A stretch of 64,000 nt of DNA from Jiangella alba (GTDB taxonomy: Bacteria > Actinomycetota > Actinomycetes > Jiangellales > Jiangellaceae). Each line of letters opens with the position of its first letter. The stretch's first letter is position 1. The notes below the pieces were generated by a model, which saw only the letters and a program-made list of their open reading frames with translations, was not told where the DNA came from and did no database searches. Shown here in pieces: positions 28,865 to 37,052 of this stretch. Location: positions 2,294,001 to 2,358,000 of the forward strand of contig NZ_FNUC01000004.1 in NCBI RefSeq assembly GCF_900106035.1. The letters run 5' to 3'. The position numbers were made by a program, and so were the translations under genes.

Positions 28865-29435
28865 CCACCGAGGCGGCCACCAGCACGAGCAGCGGGACGG
28901 TCCAGCCTCCGGTCGCCTGGTAGACGGCGCCGAGCGCGATCAGCGCCATCGCCAGCCCGATGCCGCCGCCCTGCGCGAGTCCGCCGGTCGCGGTCCACAC
29001 CGGCCAGGCCGCGGGCCACAGCAGCAGTCCGGCCGGCATCGTCGCGCCGGACCACCACCGGCGCCAGGATGTTGCCGGTGGTGATGCCCGCGCCGACGAG
29101 CACGGTGCCGGCGAGCAGCACGGTGGTGCCGTCCAGGACGCGCAGCAGCGAGCCCGCGCGGATCAGCAGGCACCCGGCCAGGGCGACCGCGTCGATGCCG
29201 GCCCGCTGCCCGGCCAGCGTCACGGCCGGCGCGAGCAGGGCGAAGCACAGCACCGGGATCGCGGTGACCAGCCCGGCCGTGGCGGCGGACATCCCGAGGC
29301 CGGACCGGATCTCGGCCAGCAGCGGTGGACGGCGGCGAGGCCGCTGCGCAGGTCGAGCGCGATGAGCAGGACAGCGGCGACGATGAGCACCCGGCCGGCG
29401 GCCCGGCGCCGCACTCGCACGGGCGGCGCGGTCAC
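28803..29435 (-). pseudogene. Decayed MFS transporter, CynX/NimT type
   Basis: About 630 bp against roughly 1,200 for an intact gene. Reading on the minus strand, an N-terminal helix (RVLIVAAVLLIALDLRSGLAAV) from GTG 29435 is cut by a frameshift near 29330. A second frame continues MSAATAGLVTAIPVLCFALLAP...NILAPVVVRRD to about 29040. A third frame supplies GLLLWPAAWPVW...GGGIGLAMALIALGA and then YQATGGWTVPLLVLV, a pattern that fits at least two internal deletions. The start overlaps the LacI stop (GTGA), so it was once co-expressed with that regulator. Confidence 0.8.
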
Positions 29436-30427
29436 GCCGACTCGCGCCAGAGCGGCCGCGGCGTCACCGTCCGCACGACGGACGGGTGCGGCGGGGGCTC
29501 GGCGCGGTCGAGCAGCGCGCCGACGATGTCGGCGGCCTCGGTGGCCAGCGCGCGCCGGTCGATCGACAGCGTCGACAGCGGCGGCGTCATCACCGCGCCG
29601 AGGGAGAGTCCGTCGACGCCGACGACGCGGAGGTCGGCGGGCACGGCGACGCCGTCGAGCTGGGCCCGCTGGATGGCGCCCATCGCCATGAGGTCGTTGA
29701 ACGCCAGCACGGTGTCGACGTCCGGGTACTCGGCACGCAGGCGGGCCAGGCCGTCGGCGCCGCCCCTGATCGACTCGTCGGCGACGACGACGCGCGCGGC
29801 GGAGCCGGGTCCGGCGAACCGCTCGTACGCCCGCCGCCGGCGGGTCGGCCGGTACCCGCCGGTGGCCGGGCGGCCCGACTCGATCAGGCCGAACCGCCGC
29901 GCGCCGCGGCCGCGCAGGTCGTCCAGCAGCGCCTCGATGGCGGCCTCGAAGTCGAGGATGACCGCGTGCATGCCGGGTACGGTGGCCGGCCGCTCGACCT
30001 GCACCAGCGGAACGCCGCGGGCAGCGGCCACCAACGCGGCCTCGGGCCCGGTGAAGTAGCCGACGATCGCGTCGGCCTGGCCGCTCAGCGCGGCCACCAG
30101 CTCGACGTCGTCGCCCTGCTCGTGCGAGGCCATCAGCACCTGCCAGCCACGCGGCGTCACGACGTCGAGCAGCTCGGCGGCCAGCTCGGTGTAGTAGGGG
30201 TTGCGCAGCGAGCCGAGCACGAGCCCGACGGAGCGGGCCTTGCGCCGGGCGGCCAGGTTGCTGGCGAACCGGCTGGGCCGGTAGCCCAGCTCGGTGGCGG
30301 TGCGCAGCACGTGGTCGCGCGTGCGCGCGCTGATCTCGGGAAGGCCGTTCATCGCCCGCGTGACGGTCTGCCGGGACACACCGGCCGCGGCCGCGACGTC
30401 TTCGATGGTGATGCGCCCGACGGCCAT
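29432..30427 (-). CDS. LacI family repressor
   Basis: 331 residues. N-terminal helix-turn-helix ITIEDVAAAAGVSRQTVTRAMNGL and hinge region, then a sugar-binding domain beginning KARSVGLVLGSLRNPYYTEL with DTVLAFNDLMAMGAIQ. It is divergent from the GH42 beta-galactosidase, and the shared region holds a perfect 18-bp palindrome typical of LacI operators. Expected to repress the galactosidase until a galactoside ligand binds. Confidence 0.93.
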   Translation of the reverse strand: MAVGRITIEDVAAAAGVSRQTVTRAMNGLPEISARTRDHVLRTATELGYRPSRFASNLAARRKARSVGLVLGSLRNPYYTELAAELLDVVTPRGWQVLMASHEQGDDVELVAALSGQADAIVGYFTGPEAALVAAARGVPLVQVERPATVPGMHAVILDFEAAIEALLDDLRGRGARRFGLIESGRPATGGYRPTRRRRAYERFAGPGSAARVVVADESIRGGADGLARLRAEYPDVDTVLAFNDLMAMGAIQRAQLDGVAVPADLRVVGVDGLSLGAVMTPPLSTLSIDRRALATEAADIVGALLDRAEPPPHPSVVRTVTPRPLWRESA

Positions 30428-30470
30428 CGGTCCCCTTCCTTGACCCGCGTTCGAGGGCCAGCGTAGCGTC

Positions 30471-30488
30471 TCCGTGAACGTTCACGGA
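30471..30488. promoter_or_regulatory. LacI-type operator TCCGTGAACGTTCACGGA
   Basis: A perfect 18-bp palindrome with the central CG of LacI-family operators, 17 bases before the beta-galactosidase ATG and 43 bases from the LacI start. Confidence 0.85.
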
Positions 30489-30505
30489 ACGAGAGGGAGC
30501 ACCCG

Positions 30506-32446
30506 ATGACGCTCTGGTTCGGCGGCGACTACAACCCGGAGCAGTGGCCCCGCGAGGTCTGGGACGAGGACGTGCGGCTCATGCGCCGCGCGGGCGTCAC
30601 CGTCGCCACCGTCGGGGTGTTCTCCTGGGCCCAGCTCGAGCCGGAGGACGGCCGGTTCGAGTTCGAGTGGCTCGACGACGTGCTCGGCCGGCTGCACGCG
30701 GGCGGCATCGGCGTCGACCTCGCGACCGCCACGGCGTCGCCGCCGCCGTGGGCGCTGCGCGGCTACCCGGACATCGCGCCGGTGACGGCCGACGGCGTGC
30801 GGCTCGGCGGCGGCAGCCGGCAGCACTACAGCCCGCACTCGCCCAGCTACCGGCGGCTGGCCGGGCGGCTGGTGCGGGAGCTGGCGGGACGCTACGGCGC
30901 GCACCCGGCGCTGGTCGCCTGGCACGTCAACAACGAGTTCGGCTGCCACGTCAGCCGCTGCTACGGCGAACACGCCGCCGTCGCGTTCCGGGACTGGCTG
31001 CGCGCGCGGTACGGGACCGCCGACGCGCTGAACGCCGCGTGGGGGACGGCCTTCTGGTCGCAGCGCTACGCGAGCTTCGATGAGATCGAGCCGCCGCGGG
31101 CCGCGCCGACGCTGCTCAACCCGACCCAGGTGCTCGACTTCGACCGGTTCAGTTCCGACGCGCTGCTCGACCTGCACCGGGCCGAGACGGCGATCCTGCG
31201 CGAGCTCAGCCCGGGCGTGCCCGTCACCACCAACTTCATGGGCCCGTTCCGGGGACTGGACTACTGGCGGTGGGCCGAGGAGGTCGACCTCGTCTCCGAC
31301 GACAGCTACCCCGACCCGGCCGACCCGGACTCGCCGGCGACCGCCGCGCTGGGTCGCGACCTCATGCGCTCGCTGGCCGGCGACCGGCCGTGGGTGCTGA
31401 TGGAGCAGGCGCCGAGCGCGGTGAACTGGCGGCTGCGCAACGCGCCGAAGCCGCCGGGCGGCAACCGGGTGCTGTCCATGCAGGCGCTGGCGCGCGGCGC
31501 CGACGGCATCATGTACTTCCAGTGGCGGCAGGCGGCCAGCGGCGCCGAGACCTTCCACTCCGCGATGGTGCCGCACGGCGGGCCGGACACCCGTGTCTAC
31601 CGCGAGGTCGAGGCGCTCGGCGCCGAACTGGGCGAGCTCGGCTGGGTCGAGCGGCAGCCGGTGCCGGCCCGCGTCGCGATCGTGTTCGACTGGACCGCCT
31701 GGTGGGCGCTGGAGCAGCCGTCCCGGCCGACGGCGCTGAGCTACCTCGGCATCGTCACCGACTGGTACCGGGCGTTCTGGGACCGGTCGGTGACGGTCGA
31801 CTTCGTCCGGCCCGGCGCCGACCTCTCGGCGTACTCGCTGGTCGTGGCGCCGGTGCTGTTCGCCGCGGACGCCGCCGCCCTCGACGGGCTGCACGCGTTC
31901 GCGGCGTCGGGCGGCACGCTGGCGGTCACCTTCCAGTCCGGCGTCCTCGACGAGTCGCTGCACGTGCACCCGTCCGGCTACCTCGGCCCGCTGGCCGCCA
32001 CGCTGGGCGTCCGGGTCGAGGAGTTCGCGCCGCTGGCCGGCCCGCCGGGCGCCGAGCCGCCGGTCATCGCCGTCGACGGCGAGCTGGGCCCGCTCACCGG
32101 CCGGTGGTGGAGCGAGTACACCCACGCCGAGGGCGCCGACGTCCTGGCCGGCTTCGCCGCCGGTGACGTCGCCGGCTGGCCGGCCGTCACCCGCAACACC
32201 GTCGGCGCCGGCACCGCCTGGTACGTCGCCACCCATCCCGACGCGGACGGCCTCGGCCGGGTGGCCGGCGCCCTGCTCGCCACCGCCGGCGTCGACGGCG
32301 TGCTGGACCGCTGCGCCGACGGCGTCGAGGCGGTCGTCCGCGGTGACGCGACCTTCCTGCTGAACCACCGCGGCGAGCAGCGCCAGGTGGTCTGGCGGGG
32401 CGAGGAGCTGGTGCTCGGGCCGCGGGAGGTGCGCATTCTCACGTGA
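30506..32446 (+). CDS. Beta-galactosidase, glycoside hydrolase family 42
   Basis: 646 residues, full length. Hydrolyses terminal beta-galactosides. The TIM-barrel start GGDYNPEQWPREVWDEDVRLM, acid/base Glu in AWHVNNEFGCHVSRCYGE (about residue 147) and nucleophile Glu in WVLMEQAPSAVNW (about 300) are as in GH42, followed by the beta-galactosidase trimerisation domain and a small C-terminal domain. Zinc-site cysteines are only partly seen (GCHVSRC). No signal peptide, so the substrate must be imported. GAGAGGGAG precedes ATG 30506. Confidence 0.94.
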   Translation: MTLWFGGDYNPEQWPREVWDEDVRLMRRAGVTVATVGVFSWAQLEPEDGRFEFEWLDDVLGRLHAGGIGVDLATATASPPPWALRGYPDIAPVTADGVRLGGGSRQHYSPHSPSYRRLAGRLVRELAGRYGAHPALVAWHVNNEFGCHVSRCYGEHAAVAFRDWLRARYGTADALNAAWGTAFWSQRYASFDEIEPPRAAPTLLNPTQVLDFDRFSSDALLDLHRAETAILRELSPGVPVTTNFMGPFRGLDYWRWAEEVDLVSDDSYPDPADPDSPATAALGRDLMRSLAGDRPWVLMEQAPSAVNWRLRNAPKPPGGNRVLSMQALARGADGIMYFQWRQAASGAETFHSAMVPHGGPDTRVYREVEALGAELGELGWVERQPVPARVAIVFDWTAWWALEQPSRPTALSYLGIVTDWYRAFWDRSVTVDFVRPGADLSAYSLVVAPVLFAADAAALDGLHAFAASGGTLAVTFQSGVLDESLHVHPSGYLGPLAATLGVRVEEFAPLAGPPGAEPPVIAVDGELGPLTGRWWSEYTHAEGADVLAGFAAGDVAGWPAVTRNTVGAGTAWYVATHPDADGLGRVAGALLATAGVDGVLDRCADGVEAVVRGDATFLLNHRGEQRQVVWRGEELVLGPREVRILT

Positions 32447-32458
32447 TGGTCGCGGCCG

Positions 32459-32485
32459 TGTCCCATTCCGGGCCGCTGCTTCGTC
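32459..32485 (+). promoter_or_regulatory. Putative ECF42 promoter for the DGPF-sigma operon
   Basis: TGTCCC (32459-32464), 15 bases, TTCGTC (32480-32485), 31 bases before the DGPF start. The same two hexamers with the same spacing recur upstream of the FAD oxidoreductase at 34028-34054, and ECF-type sigma factors favour a TGTC -35 and CGTC -10. Confidence 0.6.
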
Positions 32486-32516
32486 ATAGTGGGTGAGAGC
32501 GCCTTCGGAGGTTTCC

Positions 32517-32858
32517 ATGCAGTACGCCCTGATGTTCTACGCCGATCCCGGCTACGAGGCCGAGTTGTCCGAGCCCGAGCGGGCCGCCGCACGGGCCGAG
32601 TACGAGGCCCTGCGCGACGATCGCCGGTTCCTCAGCGGCGCGCAGTTGCAGCCGGCCGAGACGGCGACCACCGTGCGGGTGGCGGCCGGACGGACGCTGC
32701 TGACCGACGGCCCGTTCGCCGACACCAAAGAGGTGCTCGGCGGCATCTGCATCATCGAGGCGGCGAACCTCGACGAAGCCATCGCACTGGCCGAGACCAT
32801 CCCGGTGGCCCGCCACGGCGGCGTCGTCGAGGTGCGCCCGCTGGTGGCGTTGCGCTGA
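32517..32858 (+). CDS. YCII/DGPF-domain protein, sigma-factor partner
   Basis: 113 residues. The diagnostic LLTDGPFADTKEVLGGICIIE lies at about residues 61-81. DGPF proteins are encoded next to ECF42 sigma factors and are part of their regulon; their reaction is unknown. ATG 32517 has CGGAGG five bases upstream. The sigma gene starts two bases after this stop. Confidence 0.9.
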   Translation: MQYALMFYADPGYEAELSEPERAAARAEYEALRDDRRFLSGAQLQPAETATTVRVAAGRTLLTDGPFADTKEVLGGICIIEAANLDEAIALAETIPVARHGGVVEVRPLVALR

Positions 32859-32860
32859 GC

Positions 32861-34018
32861 ATGCTCGAGCAGGTCTTCCGCGACGAGTGGGGCCGGGTGC
32901 TGGCCTCGCTCGCCGGGTACCTCGGCGATCTCGACCGCGCGGAGGAGGCCGCGCAGGAGGCGTTCGCGATCGCCGCAGCGCGCTGGCCCGAGACCGGCCC
33001 GCCGGACAACCCGGCCGCGTGGCTGGTGACGACTGCGCGCAACCGCGCGATCGACCGCATCCGCCGCGAGCGGACGCTGGCCGACAAGCTGCACCTCCTG
33101 CCGGCACCGGAGGCCGCCGTGGACGAGTTCGACGACACCGTGATCAAGGACGAACGGCTGGAGCTGATCTTCACCTGCTGCCACCCGGCGCTGGCGCTGG
33201 AGGGGCAGGTGGCGCTGACGCTGCGCGCGCTCGGCGGCCTCGAGACCGCGGACATCGCGCGCGCCTTCCTGGTCTCCGAGGAGACGATGAAGCGGCGGCT
33301 GACCCGCGCGAAGGCCAAGATCAAGGCGGCCGGCATCCCGTTCGCGGTGCCCGACGAGCGGCTGCTGCCCGACCGCCTCGACGCCGTGCTGGCGATCGTC
33401 TACCTGATCTACAACGAGGGCTACAGCGGCCGCGTCGATCTCGGCGCCGAGGCGATCCGGCTGGGCCGGGTGCTGGCCGCGCTGCTGGACGACCAGCCCG
33501 AGGTGCACGGGCTGGTCGCGCTCATGCTGATCCACCAGGCCCGCCAGGCGGCCCGGTTCGACGGTGACGACCTCGTGCTGCTCGAGGACCAGGACCGCTC
33601 GCTGTGGGACGCGACGTTGCTGGCGGCCGGCCACGCGGAGCTGAACCGCGCCCTCGACCTGGGCGGCGGCGGGCCGTACGTGCTGCAGGCGGCCATCGCG
33701 TCGCTGCAGACGCGTGAGCGGATCGACTGGCCGCGGGTGGCCGGGCTGTACCGCCGGCTGGCCGAGCTGACCGGTTCGCCGGTGGTCGAGCTGAACCGGG
33801 CCGTGGCGCTGGCCCAGGCCGGCGACCCCGCGGCCGCGCTGAGCGCCGTCGACCGCCTCGACCTCGACGGCTACCTGTACTTCCACTCCACCCGCGGCGA
33901 GCTGCTGCGCCGGCTGGGCCGCGACGCCGAGGCCGGTACGGCGTACCGGCGCGCGCTCGATCTCGCCACGACGACGCCGGAGCGGCGGTTCCTGACCCGG
34001 CGGCTGGAAGAACTCTGA
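32861..34018 (+). CDS. RNA polymerase ECF sigma factor, ECF42 type, with C-terminal repeat domain
   Basis: 385 residues. Sigma region 2 (residues 1-75: FRDEWGRVLASLAGYL, NRAIDRIRRER) and region 4 (about 105-155: LTLRALGGLETADIARAFLVSEETMKRRLTRAKAKIK). A long C-terminal extension of about 220 residues with TPR-like helices follows (LIYNEGYSG, LYRRLAELTGSPVVELNRAVALAQ). ECF42 factors lack a classical anti-sigma factor and need this extension for activity. It follows a DGPF gene and precedes an FAD oxidoreductase, both with the same putative promoter, so positive autoregulation is likely. Confidence 0.92.
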   Translation: MLEQVFRDEWGRVLASLAGYLGDLDRAEEAAQEAFAIAAARWPETGPPDNPAAWLVTTARNRAIDRIRRERTLADKLHLLPAPEAAVDEFDDTVIKDERLELIFTCCHPALALEGQVALTLRALGGLETADIARAFLVSEETMKRRLTRAKAKIKAAGIPFAVPDERLLPDRLDAVLAIVYLIYNEGYSGRVDLGAEAIRLGRVLAALLDDQPEVHGLVALMLIHQARQAARFDGDDLVLLEDQDRSLWDATLLAAGHAELNRALDLGGGGPYVLQAAIASLQTRERIDWPRVAGLYRRLAELTGSPVVELNRAVALAQAGDPAAALSAVDRLDLDGYLYFHSTRGELLRRLGRDAEAGTAYRRALDLATTTPERRFLTRRLEEL

Positions 34019-34027
34019 CACACCCTT

Positions 34028-34054
34028 TGTCCCCTGGGCGGCCGCTCGTTCGTC
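34028..34054 (+). promoter_or_regulatory. Putative ECF42 promoter for the FAD oxidoreductase
   Basis: TGTCCC (34028-34033), 15 bases, TTCGTC (34049-34054), identical in both boxes and spacing to 32459-32485. The -10 ends eight bases before ATG 34063, so the transcript would be leaderless. Confidence 0.6.
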
Positions 34055-34062
34055 GACCCGGT

Positions 34063-35373
34063 ATGAGCGACGTTTCCACACTGGTCGTCGACGGCGAGCT
34101 GATCCGCCCCGGCGACGACGCGTACGACACCCACCGCAACACCTACCAGCGTCAAGGCAGCCCGGCCGTGATCGTCCGGGCGCACAGCATCGACGACGTC
34201 CGCCGCGCCGTCGCCGCTGCCGGCGAGCACGATCTCCTGCTGTCGGTGCGCAGCGGCGGCCACGGCTTTCCCGGGTTCGCCACCAACGACGGCGGCCTCG
34301 TGCTCGACCTCGGCCCGCTCGACGGCGTCGAGGTCCTGGACGCGGACCGCCGGCTGGTCCGCATCGGTGCCGGGGCCCGCTGGGCCGCCGTCACCGAGGC
34401 GCTGAAACCGCACGGCCTGGTGATCTCCTCCGGCGACACCACCGAGGTCGGCGTCGGCGGGCTGATCCTCGGCGGCGGCATCGGCTGGATGGTGCGCCGG
34501 TTCGGCCTCACCATCGACTCCGTGGTGGCGGCCGAGGTCGTCACCGCCGACGGCCGGGTGCTGCGGGCCAGCGCCGCCGAGAACGCCGACCTGTTCTGGG
34601 CGCTGCGCGGCGGTGGCGGCGCCTTCGCCGTCGTCACGGCGTTCGAGGTGATCGCCCAGCCGGTGCCGGAGGTGTATTTCGGTCACATCGGCTACCCGCG
34701 CGGCGACGCGGCCACCGTCCTGCGCGGCTGGCGCGATGCCATGCGAGCGGCGCCGGACGAGCTGACGTCGATGGTGGTGCTGCTGCCGGACGGCTTCGCG
34801 CCGCAGTCGCTGGTGGTCGGCGTCTGCGTGGCGCACGGCGACGCCGCAGCGGCCGAGAACGTGGTCGAGCCGCTGCTCCAGCTCGGCGACGCGTCCGTGC
34901 TGGACCTGCGGGTACGGCCGTACGGCGAGATCCTCGCCCCGCCGCCCCCGGTGCCGCCGGGCGGAGCGCCGCCGCTGGCGCGCAACCGTCTGACCACCGA
35001 CCTCAGCGACGAGCTGATCGACCGGTACCTGGCCGGGCTCACCGCCGGCCCGCCGGTGGTCGGCCAGGTGCGCGCGCTCGGCGGCGCTGTCGCCCGGGTG
35101 GCCGGCACCGAGACGGCGTTCGCCCACCGCGACAGCGAGGCCTTCTTGTCGGCCATCGCGCTGTCACCGGCGCCGGAGGCGCGCGCGGCGTTCGACGCCT
35201 ACTGGGCGACGCTCGCCCCGCACACCCGCGGCGCGTACGGCAACCTGATGAGCTCGCTCGACCCGGCCGACGTGGCCGAGCTGTACCCGCCGGAGACCAG
35301 CCGCCGGCTGGCCGCGGTCAAGGCGAGCTACGACCCGGACCAGTTGTTCCGGCAGGCCTTCCCGGTCGCCTGA
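34063..35373 (+). CDS. FAD-linked oxidase, berberine-bridge (BBE) type
   Basis: 436 residues. The PCMH FAD-binding domain has VRSGGHGFPGF (His of GGH is the usual covalent flavin site), DLGPLDGV and GGLILGGGIGWMVRRFGL. The substrate domain ends with the BBE motif YPPETSRRLAAVKASYDPDQLF. Enzymes of this group oxidise alcohols, sugars or aromatic metabolites with oxygen. No SD precedes ATG 34063, which fits leaderless translation from the ECF-type promoter just upstream. Target of the neighbouring sigma factor (inference). Confidence 0.88.
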   Translation: MSDVSTLVVDGELIRPGDDAYDTHRNTYQRQGSPAVIVRAHSIDDVRRAVAAAGEHDLLLSVRSGGHGFPGFATNDGGLVLDLGPLDGVEVLDADRRLVRIGAGARWAAVTEALKPHGLVISSGDTTEVGVGGLILGGGIGWMVRRFGLTIDSVVAAEVVTADGRVLRASAAENADLFWALRGGGGAFAVVTAFEVIAQPVPEVYFGHIGYPRGDAATVLRGWRDAMRAAPDELTSMVVLLPDGFAPQSLVVGVCVAHGDAAAAENVVEPLLQLGDASVLDLRVRPYGEILAPPPPVPPGGAPPLARNRLTTDLSDELIDRYLAGLTAGPPVVGQVRALGGAVARVAGTETAFAHRDSEAFLSAIALSPAPEARAAFDAYWATLAPHTRGAYGNLMSSLDPADVAELYPPETSRRLAAVKASYDPDQLFRQAFPVA

Positions 35374-35377
35374 CGAG

Positions 35378-36226
35378 TTACGGCGTGGCGGCGTCCTCGG
35401 CGGGCGCCGTCGCGTCGTCACCGGGCGTCGCGTCGTCGCCGGAGCCGGAGGTGCCGGCCTCGACGGCGTCGACCTGCTCCTGGGTGTACCCGCAGTAGTT
35501 GATCGCCTCGCGCTGCCAGTAGCTGACCAGCCGCGACTTGCCGGCGGCGTGGGCGTCGGCGACCGTGCCCTCGTAGATGCGCCCGTCCTGCGACTCGCGG
35601 TTGACGTCGGGCACCTCTTCGCAGACGTGGAAGACCGAGCCGGAGCGGGTCCAGTAGACGAGGTCCTCGCCGGTCAGCTGCTCGATGATGTTCGACTCCT
35701 CGGTGTACTGCTCGACCGAGGGCGAGTCGAAGTCGATGCCGAAGTACACGGCGACGGCGGCGACGGCCACCGCGATGCCGCCGGCGACGCCCTTCTGCTT
35801 GCCGTCCATGTCCTTGTTGGCGAAGATCAGCACGATCAGCGGCAGGAACGCGATGACGGTGATGATCGCGCCGAGCTGGTTCTGGACGAAGAACCGGGTG
35901 GGTTCGCTCTTCGACGCCGGATCGAGCCGGTTGGCCCGCTTCCACAGCAGCGACCCGCCGATGGCGAGCGCGCCGATCACGACGATCATGGCGATCAGCA
36001 GGACCATGTTGACGGGGTCCTGGCGCAGCACCCAGAAGATGGCGAACGCCTCGCCGGCGATGGCCAGCAGCCAGAGCCCGGCGGCGATCAGCCGGAACTT
36101 CGTGGCCTGCTGTTTCGCCTCAGGTGTGGGTGTCCAGGTGGGTCGGTCGTCAGAGTGCTCGGTCGTGGCTTCCGGGGCGGATTCGACCCGGACGACCTCC
36201 TTCTTCTTCCTGCTGCGTCCAGCCAC
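35378..36226 (-). CDS. Membrane protein of unknown function
   Basis: 282 residues from GTG 36226, which has GGGAGGA six bases upstream. A basic, lysine-rich N-terminus (GRSRKKKEVV) and acidic linker precede four hydrophobic segments at about 45-65, 72-95, 118-135 and 145-160. An exported C-terminal region has two cysteines (HVCEEV, NYCGYT) and a low-complexity acidic Ala/Asp tail. No family recognised. It converges with the FAD oxidase gene, ending five bases from its stop. Confidence 0.72.
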   Translation of the reverse strand: MAGRSRKKKEVVRVESAPEATTEHSDDRPTWTPTPEAKQQATKFRLIAAGLWLLAIAGEAFAIFWVLRQDPVNMVLLIAMIVVIGALAIGGSLLWKRANRLDPASKSEPTRFFVQNQLGAIITVIAFLPLIVLIFANKDMDGKQKGVAGGIAVAVAAVAVYFGIDFDSPSVEQYTEESNIIEQLTGEDLVYWTRSGSVFHVCEEVPDVNRESQDGRIYEGTVADAHAAGKSRLVSYWQREAINYCGYTQEQVDAVEAGTSGSGDDATPGDDATAPAEDAATP

Positions 36227-36307
36227 GATGATCCTCCCGCGGTGAGATCGGCGGCACGAGCATAGGGGCAAGGCCCGATGCGCGCCTGTCGTAGCGGGAA
36301 AGTGTGC

Positions 36308-37027
36308 TCACCTGGTGATGCGCATGCGCACGAGGTCGGTGCGCTGGAACGACACGCCGTGGGCGACCGGCTCGCCCCGGCGGGCGAACGTGGTCTGGGT
36401 CGCCCGCAGCGCCGGCGCGCCGTCGGCGAGGTCGAGCGCGCGGGCGTCGTCACCGTGGACGCAGACCGCTTCCAGCTCCGTCGACGCGTGCATGGCGGCG
36501 CCCGCGGTGTGCCGGTTGAGCAGCTCGTACAGCGACGTCTCGATGCGCAGCATGGGGCTGGGGTCGAGCGGCCGGCCGAACAGCCGGGCCGGGACGATCT
36601 CGCTCATCAGCGCCGACGGGGCGCCGTCGACGGCGAACAGCCGGCGCACGTGCCACGCCTTCGCGCCGGGCTCGAGCTGCAGCGCCGCCGCCGCGGCGGC
36701 CGGCGACGGCATCAGCTCGCAGGACGCGTCCAGCAGCGTGACGACGCGGCCGCTGGCGCCGACGCGGTCGCGGTAGGACTCGATCGACGACATGTTCAGC
36801 GACGCCACCTTCGGCGGCTCGCTCACGAACGTGCCGGCGCCCCACTGGCGGGTGACGATGTCCTCGGCGGCCAGCACGACCAGCGCCTCGCGCACCGTCG
36901 TCCGCGACACCTCGAGCGTCTCGGCCAGCTCCTTCTCCGGCGGCAGCCGGTCACCGGGCGCGAACTCGGTCGCGATCAGGTGACGCAGCCGCAACAGGGC
37001 GCTCTGCGCCGCGGAGTCCCGCCTCAT
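36308..37027 (-). CDS. GntR family regulator with UTRA domain, last gene of the peptidase operon
   Basis: 239 residues. Winged-helix SALLRLRHLIATEFAPGDRLPPEKELAETLEVSRTTVREALVVL at residues 9-52 and a UTRA ligand domain (SELMPSP..., AWHVRRLFAVDGAPSALMSEIVP, GVSFQRTDLVRMRI). The gene begins 25 bases after the stop of the M19 gene in the same direction, so it closes a ten-gene operon. Two 15-bp palindromes of GntR type (GGT-N3-ACC core) at the operon head, 10 kb upstream, are its probable sites, which would make it autoregulated. Confidence 0.88.
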   Translation of the reverse strand: MRRDSAAQSALLRLRHLIATEFAPGDRLPPEKELAETLEVSRTTVREALVVLAAEDIVTRQWGAGTFVSEPPKVASLNMSSIESYRDRVGASGRVVTLLDASCELMPSPAAAAAALQLEPGAKAWHVRRLFAVDGAPSALMSEIVPARLFGRPLDPSPMLRIETSLYELLNRHTAGAAMHASTELEAVCVHGDDARALDLADGAPALRATQTTFARRGEPVAHGVSFQRTDLVRMRITR

Positions 37028-37052
37028 GATCGACTACCACCCTCGTGCGTGT

